Shown: one piece after another, positions 23,384 through 30,914 of the stretch | Layout: every line of letters starts with the position of its first letter | How positions within the stretch are numbered: position 1 is the first letter of the stretch | Assembly (NCBI GenBank): GCA_902495595.1 | Contig: CABUXV010000024.1 | Location: 1 to 31,728 of the forward strand | Direction: 5' to 3' | Source: an uncultured Eubacterium sp. | Lineage (GTDB): Bacteria; Bacillota; Clostridia; Peptostreptococcales; Anaerovoracaceae | DNA: 31,728 bases | The notes under the pieces: generated by a model | The model's input: the letters and a program-made list of their open reading frames with translations, nothing else | Databases searched by the model: none | Told to the model about the DNA's origin: nothing | Position numbers and translations under genes: made by a program

Positions 23384-25119
23384 GAACAGTTTTAAAATAT
23401 TATAAACCATATATACCTATAATAATTCTGATACTTGCTTTTTTATTTGGACAGGCTATGTGCGAACTGGCTCTGCCGGGGTATATGTCGGATATAATAA
23501 ACAACGGCATTGTAAAAAGCGATATGGGTTATATATGGAGAACGGGACTTATAATGATAGCTATTTCCGTAGGGAGCGTTGTCTGCTCAATAGGAGGCAG
23601 CTTTCTGGCAGCCAGGGCAGCCGCAGGTTCTTCGAGAAATATAAGAAGAGCTTTATTCAGAAAAGTGACGGATTTTTCGGCTGCCGAACTGGAAGAATTC
23701 TCGACCGCGTCTCTTATAACACGTTCGACCAATGATGTTCAGATGGTACAGCAGGCGACAGTTATGACATTGAGGCTGGCATGTTTTGCTCCTATCATGG
23801 GTATAGGAGCCGTAATAAAGGCGCTGCGTACAAGCGTATCACTTTCGTGGACCGTAGGAGTTGCGCTTGTTGTTATTTTGGCTATAATGGTGATTGCATT
23901 TTTCCTGATATTTCCTAAATTCAAGGTTCTTCAGGAAAAGCTGGACAGAATCAATCTGATAATGAAAGAGCGTCTTACGGGAATGCTCGTCATAAGAGCA
24001 TTTACCAAAGAAAAAAATGAAGAGAAAAGATTTGATGCAGCCAATTTGGATTTGACCAAGATAAATATATTTGTAAACAGAGCGATGTCCTTTATGATGC
24101 CGGCTCTGATGTTTGTAATGAACGCTGTAAGCATACTTATAATATGGGCAGGAGCTCATCTTGTTGATTCACAGCAGCTGATGATAGGAGATATGCTCGC
24201 TTATCTGCAATATGCGATGCATGTAATAATGTCCTTTCTCTATATAACGATGATGTTCATAATGATACCGAGAGCATTTGTTTCAGGGCAGAGAATCGGT
24301 AAAGTGCTCGATGTAGAGCCTACCATCGAAGACTCGGAAAAACCGGAAAAATTAAAGGATGTTAAGGGTGTGGTTGAATTCAGAAACGTATCCTTTGCTT
24401 ATCCTGATGCGGATGAAAAAACTTTGAACAATATAAATTTTACAGCAGAACCAGGAAAGACAACGGCTATAATAGGCGGCACAGGCAGCGGGAAATCCAC
24501 ATTGCTCAGTCTCATACCAAGGTTTTACGATGTCACAGAGGGCGAGGTATGCCTTGACGGAGTGAATATCAAGGATATAACGCAGAAAGAATTGAGAGAC
24601 AATATAGGATATGTTCCGCAGAAAGGAATGCTGTTTTCGGGTACTATAGCGACCAATCTTCAGTACGGAAAAGACGATGCTTCTTCCGATGAAATGCTGG
24701 CTGCTGCGAAGATAGCACAGGCCATGGAATTTATTTCGGAAAAAGAAAACGGCCTTGAAGAAGAGGTTTCCCAGGGAGGAACAAACGTATCTGGAGGTCA
24801 GAAGCAGAGACTTTCCATTGCAAGAGCTTTAGTTAAAAAACCGAAGATATATCTATTTGATGACAGTTTTTCAGCTCTTGATTTTAAAACCGATAAGGCT
24901 CTCAGAGATGCGCTTTCCGAAAACGTAGAAGACAGTACCATAATAATTGTGGCGCAGCGTATCAATACCATACTTGATGCAGACCAGATAGTTGTAATGG
25001 ATGAAGGCAGAATGGTCGGACTGGGAAGCCACGACCAGCTGATGGAAAGCTGCGATGTATATAAGGAGATTGCACTTTCACAGCTAAGCAAAGAAGAACT
25101 GGAAAGGGGGCGTAAATAA
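23380..25119 (+). CDS. ABC exporter half with degenerate ATP site (TM287/BmrC-like)
   Basis: 579-residue permease-ATPase fusion, six helices (about 15-300) then ATPase domain. Walker A is GGTGSGKST (366-374) and the signature is NVSGGQKQR (469-477). Walker B reads LFDDSFSALD, where the catalytic Glu is Asp495, and the H-loop has Gln526 (VAQRI) instead of His. Asp and Gln at these places are the known non-hydrolysing site of heterodimeric exporters such as TM287/288 and BmrCD. It is coupled to marR by ATGA and to its partner by TAATG. Likely multidrug or peptide export; the substrate is unknown. Confidence 0.92.
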   Translation: MRTVLKYYKPYIPIIILILAFLFGQAMCELALPGYMSDIINNGIVKSDMGYIWRTGLIMIAISVGSVVCSIGGSFLAARAAAGSSRNIRRALFRKVTDFSAAELEEFSTASLITRSTNDVQMVQQATVMTLRLACFAPIMGIGAVIKALRTSVSLSWTVGVALVVILAIMVIAFFLIFPKFKVLQEKLDRINLIMKERLTGMLVIRAFTKEKNEEKRFDAANLDLTKINIFVNRAMSFMMPALMFVMNAVSILIIWAGAHLVDSQQLMIGDMLAYLQYAMHVIMSFLYITMMFIMIPRAFVSGQRIGKVLDVEPTIEDSEKPEKLKDVKGVVEFRNVSFAYPDADEKTLNNINFTAEPGKTTAIIGGTGSGKSTLLSLIPRFYDVTEGEVCLDGVNIKDITQKELRDNIGYVPQKGMLFSGTIATNLQYGKDDASSDEMLAAAKIAQAMEFISEKENGLEEEVSQGGTNVSGGQKQRLSIARALVKKPKIYLFDDSFSALDFKTDKALRDALSENVEDSTIIIVAQRINTILDADQIVVMDEGRMVGLGSHDQLMESCDVYKEIALSQLSKEELERGRK

Positions 25120-26942
25120 TGGCTAAGAGAAGAGAAAAAAGCGGAGGCCCTAACGGCAACATGATGCCGGGAGAAAAGGCGAAAGATTTTAAAGGGACAA
25201 TGAAAAAACTGATGAAGTATCTGGCTCCCCATAAATTCAAGCTGTTTGCTGTATTCGTATTTGCCATAGCAAGTACAGTTTTTAATATAATTTCCCCTAC
25301 TATATTGGGCGATGCTACGGATAAAGTTGTAGAGGGTCTTATGGGCGGCATGGGCATAGATTTTCAGGGACTGTTTCAGATTCTCATGATGCTGCTCGCC
25401 ATGTATGGGCTCTGTCTGCTGTTTGGAGCTATGCAGGGCTGGATAATGGCAGACGTTTCACAAAAGGTTATATACGAACTTCGTGACAAAATGTCTGTGA
25501 AGATAGACAGACTTCCTCTAAAATATTTTGACAATCAGACGCACGGTGAGATACAGAGCAGGATGGTAAACGACATAGAGACTGTGAACCAGACTCTGTC
25601 AATGAGTTTAACTCAGATAATAACAAGCATAACGACCATAATAGGTATTCTGGTAATGATGCTTCGCATAAGTATTCTGATGACTGTTACAGCTCTTGTC
25701 GTTCTTCCGCTGTCTATGCTCGTTATAAAATTGGTGGTATCCAAATCTCAGGGACATTTTAAAAACCAGCAGAAATATCTTGGCTATGTGAATGGACACG
25801 TTGAAGAAATGTATACCGGACATGATGTAGTGAAAGCCTTTAATAAAGAAGAGGATTCTCAAGAAGTATTTGATGAATACAATGATAAACTGTGTGAATC
25901 AGCGTGGAAATCCCAGTTTCTGTCAGGTATAATGATGCCGGTTACCATGCTTATAGGCAATCTTGCATACGTAGCGGTATGCCTGCTTGGAGGATACCTT
26001 GCAATCAACGGTAAAATTTCAATAGGTAATATACAGGCATTTATACAATATGTAAGAAGTTTCAATCAGCCTATAACCCAGGTGGCAAATGTGGCAAATC
26101 AGCTTCAGTCTACAGCTGCGGCTGCGGAGAGAGTATTCGAGTTAATTGAAGAAGATGAGGAAATCGATCTTGACCGCTCGCCTGAATTTGAACTTGACCC
26201 GGAAGAAGTTAAAGGTGATGTTTCCTTTGAAAATGTAAGCTTTGGATACAATGAAGATGAACCGGTAATAAAGAACTTTACCTTTGAAGCAAAACCGGGA
26301 CAGCGAGTTGCCATAGTAGGACCTACAGGAGCAGGAAAAACAACAATAGTGAAACTGCTTATGAGGTTTTATGAAGTAAACGGCGGCAGAATAACGGTAG
26401 ACGGGCATGATATAAAGGACTTTTCGAGGGAAAATCTTAGGAATATGTTTGGAATGGTATTACAGGACACATGGCTTAACAGCGATACAGTCCGTGAAAA
26501 TATCAGATACGGCAAAAGCAGCGCAAGCGATGAAGAGGTCGAAGAAGCTGCAAAAGCAGCGCATATTCATCACTTCATAAAAACTCAGCCTAAAGGATAC
26601 GATATGGAGATAAATGAAGAGGCAAGTAACATTTCTCAGGGACAGAAGCAGCTCCTTACTATTGCCAGAGCCATACTTGCAGATACGCCTATTATGATTT
26701 TGGATGAGGCCACAAGTTCCGTAGATACGAGAACAGAAGTGCTCATACAGAAAGCCATGGCAAATCTTATGCAGGGAAGAACCAGCTTTATTATCGCGCA
26801 TAGATTATCCACTATAAAAGATGCTGACCATATACTGGTGATGAATCATGGCGATATAATAGAACAGGGTACACATGAGACTCTTTTGGCGCAGAATGGA
26901 TTTTATACCAACCTTTACAACAGTCAGTTTGCAGAACAATAA
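25119..26942 (+). CDS. ABC exporter half with consensus catalytic site (TM288/BmrD-like)
   Basis: 607-residue partner of the previous gene. A charged ~25-residue N-terminal extension precedes the membrane domain, then the ATPase domain with Walker A GPTGAGKTT (401-409), signature NISQGQKQL (504-512), Walker B ILDEATSSVD (D529, catalytic E530) and H-loop His561. SQGQ in place of SGGQ, paired with the partner's Asp/Gln changes, is what is seen in TM288-type subunits. So the heterodimer has one active and one degenerate ATP site. It starts one base inside the previous stop with GGGGG upstream. No clear terminator follows. Confidence 0.92.
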   Translation: MAKRREKSGGPNGNMMPGEKAKDFKGTMKKLMKYLAPHKFKLFAVFVFAIASTVFNIISPTILGDATDKVVEGLMGGMGIDFQGLFQILMMLLAMYGLCLLFGAMQGWIMADVSQKVIYELRDKMSVKIDRLPLKYFDNQTHGEIQSRMVNDIETVNQTLSMSLTQIITSITTIIGILVMMLRISILMTVTALVVLPLSMLVIKLVVSKSQGHFKNQQKYLGYVNGHVEEMYTGHDVVKAFNKEEDSQEVFDEYNDKLCESAWKSQFLSGIMMPVTMLIGNLAYVAVCLLGGYLAINGKISIGNIQAFIQYVRSFNQPITQVANVANQLQSTAAAAERVFELIEEDEEIDLDRSPEFELDPEEVKGDVSFENVSFGYNEDEPVIKNFTFEAKPGQRVAIVGPTGAGKTTIVKLLMRFYEVNGGRITVDGHDIKDFSRENLRNMFGMVLQDTWLNSDTVRENIRYGKSSASDEEVEEAAKAAHIHHFIKTQPKGYDMEINEEASNISQGQKQLLTIARAILADTPIMILDEATSSVDTRTEVLIQKAMANLMQGRTSFIIAHRLSTIKDADHILVMNHGDIIEQGTHETLLAQNGFYTNLYNSQFAEQ

Positions 26943-27071
26943 TATCCAGATTTATCCTTTGCATAATAGCCTCGGGACTGTCACAAATCCAACACTAAAA
27001 AATGTTATAAATTTAAGCGTGATTTTCACAGAGGAAAAATTTATTACATGATGAAAGTGGTGGAAGGTATT

Positions 27072-27674
27072 ATGAGTGAAAATGTTAAGAATAAAAAGAC
27101 TGTAATATATATTTTATTGATTGCAGCCATAATAATTATTGCTTTAGCGGTTACCACTATAGTTATGTTTGCAGCTGTGGATAAGGATGCCGTGACAGAG
27201 GACAGCAGCGGAGAAACCTCTGTTTCCAAGCTGAGCATAGATGATTCCAGTGAATATGCTGACAGCCTGTTTGCATGCGCGGTAACCGATATAAATGACA
27301 GCGCGTCAGTGGTAAAATTACTGGAAACTATGAAATTTGAAGATTCAGCCGGAGAGTATACAGCTCAGATTTCCGCTGTGGATGGTGTTCAGGTTCTTGA
27401 CCTTAACCTTTCACAGAAAATAAGCAAAGGTGATCAGAAAGTGTTCAATGAGAACATAGGAAAATGCGCTCAGCAGATGCTTGCCCTGATTCCGGGAATA
27501 GAAAGGGTTCAGTGGACATATTCCGTTGATACGGCAGATGCCAGCAAGGAAGAAGCTAAAGTTTCAATTGATGCAGAGGGAGCGACAAAAGAACTTGGCA
27601 GTGATGTAAGGGCTTTTGGAGAATCGGCGTCCAAGTTTCAAAAGTTACTTAGCAAGCAAAAAAATATTGAGTAA
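27072..27674 (+). CDS. Membrane-anchored extracellular protein of unknown function (DUF4825-like?)
   Basis: About 200 residues: a short basic N-terminus, one transmembrane segment (about 10-35 of this frame, YILLIAAIIIIALAVTTIVM), an acidic/Ser linker, then a globular region ending in a Lys/Ser-rich tail. The blocks VVKLLETMKF, LDLNLSQKI, MLALIPGIERVQWTYSV and LGSDVRAFGES recall DUF4825-type domains, but this is a weak match by eye. ATG 27072 (after GGAAGG) is preferred; ATG 27048 with a more distant GAGG is possible. It lies 129 bp after the ABC exporter and before a strong promoter, so it is probably its own unit or a tail of the ABC operon. Confidence 0.7.
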   Translation: MSENVKNKKTVIYILLIAAIIIIALAVTTIVMFAAVDKDAVTEDSSGETSVSKLSIDDSSEYADSLFACAVTDINDSASVVKLLETMKFEDSAGEYTAQISAVDGVQVLDLNLSQKISKGDQKVFNENIGKCAQQMLALIPGIERVQWTYSVDTADASKEEAKVSIDAEGATKELGSDVRAFGESASKFQKLLSKQKNIE

Positions 27675-27678
27675 AAAC

Positions 27679-27707
27679 TTGACAGTTAACAGGGGTAATT
27701 ATATAAT
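27679..27707 (+). promoter_or_regulatory. Perfect-consensus promoter of DUF3793-flavodoxin
   Basis: TTGACA (27679-27684), exactly 17 bp, TATAAT (27702-27707). Such a perfect match usually needs a repressor; two palindromes follow at once. Confidence 0.85.
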
Positions 27708-27711
27708 ATAG

Positions 27712-27737
27712 ACGCGGTTAGAAATAACTAACCGCGT
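27712..27737 (+). promoter_or_regulatory. Palindrome 1 at the transcription start (operator or hairpin)
   Basis: ACGCGGTTAG and its exact complement around AAATAA. The core GTTAGAAATAACTAAC shares 13 of 15 bases with the palindrome before the ABC/ZIP operon (13851-13864 plus flank). It sits at the expected +1. Confidence 0.65.
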
Positions 27738-27750
27738 TATTTAAAAGATT

Positions 27751-27770
27751 GGGTTAGTGTAATCTAACCC
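27751..27770 (+). promoter_or_regulatory. Palindrome 2 in the leader
   Basis: GGGTTAG-TGTAAT-CTAACCC, the same GGTTAG-N6-CTAACC layout as palindrome 1 but with an unrelated centre; the centres are 36 bp apart. A third, short stem ACGGT/ACCGT follows at 27771-27790. Confidence 0.6.
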
Positions 27771-27820
27771 ACGGTATATCTATTGACCGTCCGAAGAAAT
27801 TATTTATTTTAGGAGGATAT

Positions 27821-28372
27821 ATGTCTGAATCAGTTCTTGTTACATATTGTGCGCCTACACTTGCGGGAATAAAAACTGCCAACCTGTTCAGCTGTCAGTG
27901 CAGCAGCAGGAGCAGCGCTTTATTTGCGGTTAAATGCTGGAATAAAGCTCTTAATAACAAAGGGGTATATGCGGTGCTTATGAGATACAGGAATAAAAGA
28001 GCGCTGATTTATGTATACAGGCGCTCTAAGCTGATACAGGATTTTAGCGACAGCCAGGCAAAGGAATTCCTGAATATCTTTGGATATGGCGGGATGACTT
28101 TGACTCAGATGCTTGAGGTTTTATCCTGCAAATTGAGCAGTCAGGAAGATTTCCCTCATGAGATAGGTATTTTCTTAGGATATCCAATCGATGATGTAAA
28201 GGGGTTTATAAAGAATGGAGGCAAAAATTGTAAAATAGCGGGACATTGGAAAGTGTACGCTGATGAAAAGCGTGCAGAAAAATTATTCTGCAAATACAAA
28301 AAGTGTACGGATATCTATTGCAGGAAATTGGGAGAAGGGACTCCTCTGCATAGATTGACGGTAGGAAGTTGA
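27821..28372 (+). CDS. DUF3793-family protein
   Basis: 183-residue protein matching the clostridial DUF3793 family: CAPTLAGIKTANLFSC at the N-terminus, YAVLMRYRNKRALIYVYR, EIGIFLGYPIDDVKGFIKN and a C-terminal WKVYADEKRAEKLFCKYKKC block, rich in cysteine. It is cytosolic with no known biochemical role. In many Clostridia the gene stands next to a flavodoxin, as here (34 bp apart), which suggests (inference) a link to iron limitation or redox. AGGAGG lies 4 bases before the ATG. The strong promoter and two palindromes upstream imply tight repression. Confidence 0.88.
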   Translation: MSESVLVTYCAPTLAGIKTANLFSCQCSSRSSALFAVKCWNKALNNKGVYAVLMRYRNKRALIYVYRRSKLIQDFSDSQAKEFLNIFGYGGMTLTQMLEVLSCKLSSQEDFPHEIGIFLGYPIDDVKGFIKNGGKNCKIAGHWKVYADEKRAEKLFCKYKKCTDIYCRKLGEGTPLHRLTVGS

Positions 28373-28406
28373 TTTTGTTTAAAATCATAAAATTTCGGAG
28401 GTGAAA

Positions 28407-28829
28407 ATGAAAAAGATAGCGGTAGTATATTGGAGTGGTACAGGAAATACTGAGATGATGGCAAATGCTGTTGCAGAAGGCGCTAAAGCTGCGGGAGCGG
28501 AAGTTGATTTAATGACATCTGCGCAGTTTTCAGCTGATAAAGTAAAGGAATATGACGGCATAGCTTTCGGATGTCCTTCCATGGGAGACGAAGTTCTGGA
28601 GGAAATGGAGTTTGATCCTATGTTCACCGAATGCGAGTCTGCTCTGAGCGGGAAAAATATTGCCTTGTTCGGTTCCTATGGATGGGGAGACGGAGAATGG
28701 ATGAGACAGTGGGAAGAACGATGTGAAGATGATAATGCAGCGCTGGTATGTGAAAGCGTTATATGCAATGAAACTCCTGATGATTCAGGGCTTGAGCAAT
28801 GTAAAACTCTGGGAAAGGCGCTTGCATAA
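28407..28829 (+). CDS. Short-chain flavodoxin
   Basis: 140-residue flavodoxin, an FMN electron carrier that can replace ferredoxin. The phosphate loop is YWSGTGNTEMMA (residues about 8-19), followed by the flavin-contacting loops AFGCPSMGDE and FGSYGWGDGEW, and the C-terminal ICNETPDD region. Length is typical of the short-chain class. ATG 28407 is chosen because GGAGG ends 5 bases upstream; GTG 28401 overlaps that site. It is cotranscribed with DUF3793; substitution for ferredoxin under iron shortage is the usual role of such genes. A strong terminator follows. Confidence 0.93.
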   Translation: MKKIAVVYWSGTGNTEMMANAVAEGAKAAGAEVDLMTSAQFSADKVKEYDGIAFGCPSMGDEVLEEMEFDPMFTECESALSGKNIALFGSYGWGDGEWMRQWEERCEDDNAALVCESVICNETPDDSGLEQCKTLGKALA

Positions 28830-28869
28830 ATTTAAAATATGTAAAAACAGTCGATAAAACCTCTAAAAG

Positions 28870-28900
28870 AAAACTTCCGGAATTAATTCCGGAAGTTTTT
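28870..28900 (+). terminator. Terminator of the DUF3793-flavodoxin operon
   Basis: A continuous 30-base palindrome (AAAACTTCCGGAATT plus its complement), which as RNA gives an ~11-bp stem, a small AU loop and a T8 tail. Confidence 0.85.
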
Positions 28901-28903
28901 TTT

Positions 28904-28941
28904 AGTATAGGAAATATCGTTTTGTGGGATTTCCGTATACT
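28904..28941 (+). repeat. Hairpin opening the structured repeat region
   Basis: AGTATAGGAAAT pairs with ATTTCC and TATACT (one bulged G) around a 13-nt loop. Its TAGGAAATATC part recurs at the end of units 1 and 2 of the array (29029, 29123), so it marks the left boundary of the repeat family. Confidence 0.6.
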
Positions 28942-28954
28942 TCAAAGAAAGTAC

Positions 28955-29215
28955 ATTGCGAAGCGTCGCCCCTTGCGGGCGGTATGCGTGCAAAGGAATC
29001 TCTGATTCCGTCTTGCACACTTTTTATGTAGGAAATATCAACCAAAACATTGCGAAGCGTCGCCTCTTGCAGGCAGCATGTGTGCAAAGAAATCTCTGAT
29101 TTCGTCTTGCACACTTTTTATGTAGGAAATATCAACAAAAAACTTTGCGAAGCGTGGTTTTTGCAGGCAGCATGCGTGCAAAGAAATCTCTGATTTTGTA
29201 TATTTCCGCTTTTTT
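28955..29215 (+). repeat. Three tandem 94-95-bp units with conserved hairpins
   Basis: Units start TTGCGAAGCGT near 28955, 29049 and 29144. Each of the first two folds into a small stem with a CTTGC loop, then a longer stem GTGCAA/TTGCAC plus RAATC-TCT-GATTY closed by T5, like an intrinsic terminator, followed by ATGTAGGAAATATCAAC. Units 1 and 2 are about 90% alike; unit 3 has lost the outer arm and first stem. Compensatory changes between units 1 and 2 keep both stems paired. No credible gene lies in 28830-29333; the minus-strand frame across it changes phase with each unit. Confidence 0.8.
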
Positions 29216-29240
29216 TATGAAAAATTTTCTGCCTTGGCGT

Positions 29241-29269
29241 GGTTGACAATTAAAAATATAAGTTGACAA
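29241..29269 (+). promoter_or_regulatory. Candidate BirA operator at the bioYBDA promoter
   Basis: GGTTGACAA (29241-29249) and AGTTGACAA (29261-29269), direct repeats 20 bp apart; the second contains the -35 box. The half-site and spacing resemble those before birA. An inverted TTGTCA lies at 29291-29296, past the -10. Confidence 0.5.
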
Positions 29270-29291
29270 TATTTCCGGGCATAAATATAAT
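29263..29291 (+). promoter_or_regulatory. Perfect-consensus promoter of the biotin operon
   Basis: TTGACA (29263-29268), 17-bp spacer, TATAAT (29286-29291), 42 bp before the bioY start codon. Confidence 0.8.
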
Positions 29292-29333
29292 TGTCATTGA
29301 TAAGTAAAAAGCTAGACAGGAGGTTCGTTTATT

Positions 29334-29939
29334 ATGTTTAACAGAGCGGCATCAGCAGCCGTAAGACGTGAAGATAAGGTTAAACCTGAGGATATGGTTA
29401 TGTGTGGGTTGTTCACGGCGCTTATTGCGGCAGGCGCTTTTATAAAGATTCCCGTGCCTGTAGTACCTTTTACTTTGCAGTTTTTATTTACAACGCTGGC
29501 AGGGCTGATTATGGGAGGACGTCTGGGAGCTGTGAGCGTGGGAATATATGCTGTGCTGGGACTTATAGGTCTTCCCGTATTCGCAGAAGGCGGAGGAATT
29601 TGGTACGTTCTGAAACCAAGTTTCGGATATATTTTAGGATTTGTCGCCGCAAGTTTTGTGACAGGAAAAATGGCAGAATACTATATGAGAGACAATAAAA
29701 CTCTTACGGTTAAAAAACTTTTGGCTGCAAATTTTACAGGTCTTGCAATAGTCTATCTGGTAGGAATAACGTATTACTATTTCATATGTAATTTTGTTAT
29801 AAACGCACCGATAGGATTCGCGCCTCTGATGATGTACTGCTTTGTTCTGGTAGTTCCGGGAGATATAATTTTGTGTTTTTTGGCAGCGTTTCTTACCAAA
29901 CGTATGAAGCCTATTTACGTGAAGATGAGAGGTGTTTAG
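29334..29939 (+). CDS. bioY: BioY biotin transporter S-component (copy 2)
   Basis: 201-residue BioY paralog with six hydrophobic segments: CGLFTALIAAGAFIKIPVPV, PFTLQFLFTTLAGLIMGGRLG, GLIGLPVFAEGGGIWYVLKP, FGYILGFVAASFVTG and VLVVPGDIILCFLAAFL. It is clearly diverged from copy 1 (for example PFTLQFLF against PVNLATLA), so it is not a recent duplicate. AGGAGG stands 10 bases before the ATG. It opens the bioY-bioB-bioD-bioA operon, so uptake and synthesis are expressed together. The energising ECF subunits are not in the window. Confidence 0.93.
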   Translation: MFNRAASAAVRREDKVKPEDMVMCGLFTALIAAGAFIKIPVPVVPFTLQFLFTTLAGLIMGGRLGAVSVGIYAVLGLIGLPVFAEGGGIWYVLKPSFGYILGFVAASFVTGKMAEYYMRDNKTLTVKKLLAANFTGLAIVYLVGITYYYFICNFVINAPIGFAPLMMYCFVLVVPGDIILCFLAAFLTKRMKPIYVKMRGV

Positions 29940-30914
29940 ATGGGAATTGCAGAAGAGCTGAAAGAAATTGTTTTATCGGGAACTGATATTTCCAGAGAAG
30001 AAGCTATCGCTTTGTGGAACTCCGATATTGAAGAGCTTACTAAAGCAGCGGACGAAATAAGAAAAAGCTTTTGCGGAGATTGTTTTGATATCTGCACAAT
30101 AGTCAATGCAAAGAGCGGAAAGTGTACGGAAGACTGTAAATACTGCGCTCAAAGTTCTCATTATCAAAGGGCAGATGTACAGACATATGGTTTGCTTTCA
30201 AAGTCGGAACTTCTCAAAGATGCCGAATCAAATATGAAAAAAGGTGTTCTGAGATATTCCATAGTTACTTCGGGAAAAGCATTGAGCGATGGAGAGATAG
30301 ATGAAGTATGCGAGAGCATAAGACTTATAAGAGAAAAGTGCGGCATAGAGGTTTGTGTTTCCCTGGGGCTGCTCGATGAATGTCAGTTTAGAAAAATCAA
30401 GAAAGCAGGAGCATCAAGAGTGCACTGCAATTTGGAAACATCAGAAAAGTATTTCCCTAAAGTATGCAGCACTCATACCTATGAGGATAAGATAAAAACT
30501 ATTAAAGCGGCGAAAAAAGCAGGTCTGTCTGTTTGTTCCGGAGGTATTATAGGGCTGGGAGAAACGGAGAAAGACCGCATAGATATGATATTTACGGTTA
30601 AAGAGCTGGGAGTAAAATCCGTTCCATTGAATTTTCTGAATCCCATAAAAGGAACGCCCTATGAAAATAACTCTGTTGTTTCCGATGATGAAGCAAGAAG
30701 GTGCGCCGCGGTGTTCAGATTTATAATTCCCGATGCAGCCATAAGACTGGCAGGAGGACGAGGCATAATGGAAGATAAAGGCAGAGCCTGTTTCAAAGGC
30801 GGAGCCAATGCTGCCATATCGGGAGACATGCTTACGACTTCGGGAATTACCGTAGAAAGAGATATGAAAATGATAGATGAACTTGGATTTGAGGTGATGA
30901 TTTACAATGGCTAA
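29940..30914 (+). CDS. bioB: Biotin synthase (radical SAM), type II-like
   Basis: 324-residue radical-SAM enzyme inserting sulfur into dethiobiotin. The SAM [4Fe-4S] ligands are C62, C66 and C69 in KCTEDCKYCAQ. Of the ligands of the classical [2Fe-2S] cluster, those equivalent to E. coli C128 (C139, EVCVSLG), C188 (C199, SVCSGGIIGLGET) and R260 (R274) are present, but the C97 position appears to be Ser107 (RYSIVTSG). An extra cysteine cluster, CGDCFDIC (45-52), precedes the SAM motif. This pattern fits the anaerobe 'type II' synthases reported to use a [4Fe-5S] auxiliary cluster. It starts right after the bioY stop and overlaps bioD by 8 bases. Confidence 0.94.
   Translation: MGIAEELKEIVLSGTDISREEAIALWNSDIEELTKAADEIRKSFCGDCFDICTIVNAKSGKCTEDCKYCAQSSHYQRADVQTYGLLSKSELLKDAESNMKKGVLRYSIVTSGKALSDGEIDEVCESIRLIREKCGIEVCVSLGLLDECQFRKIKKAGASRVHCNLETSEKYFPKVCSTHTYEDKIKTIKAAKKAGLSVCSGGIIGLGETEKDRIDMIFTVKELGVKSVPLNFLNPIKGTPYENNSVVSDDEARRCAAVFRFIIPDAAIRLAGGRGIMEDKGRACFKGGANAAISGDMLTTSGITVERDMKMIDELGFEVMIYNG

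Noticed and set aside
28902..29114. 70-codon minus-strand frame across the repeat array
   Set aside because: It spans hairpin-rich tandem units whose 94-95-bp period changes the reading frame with each copy, and the coding strand shows no ribosome site; the structure explains the sequence better than a protein.
29216..29333. Biotin riboswitch-like leader before bioY2
   Set aside because: The predicted transcript leader is only about 35 bases, and no conserved structured element is visible; control is better explained by operator repeats.
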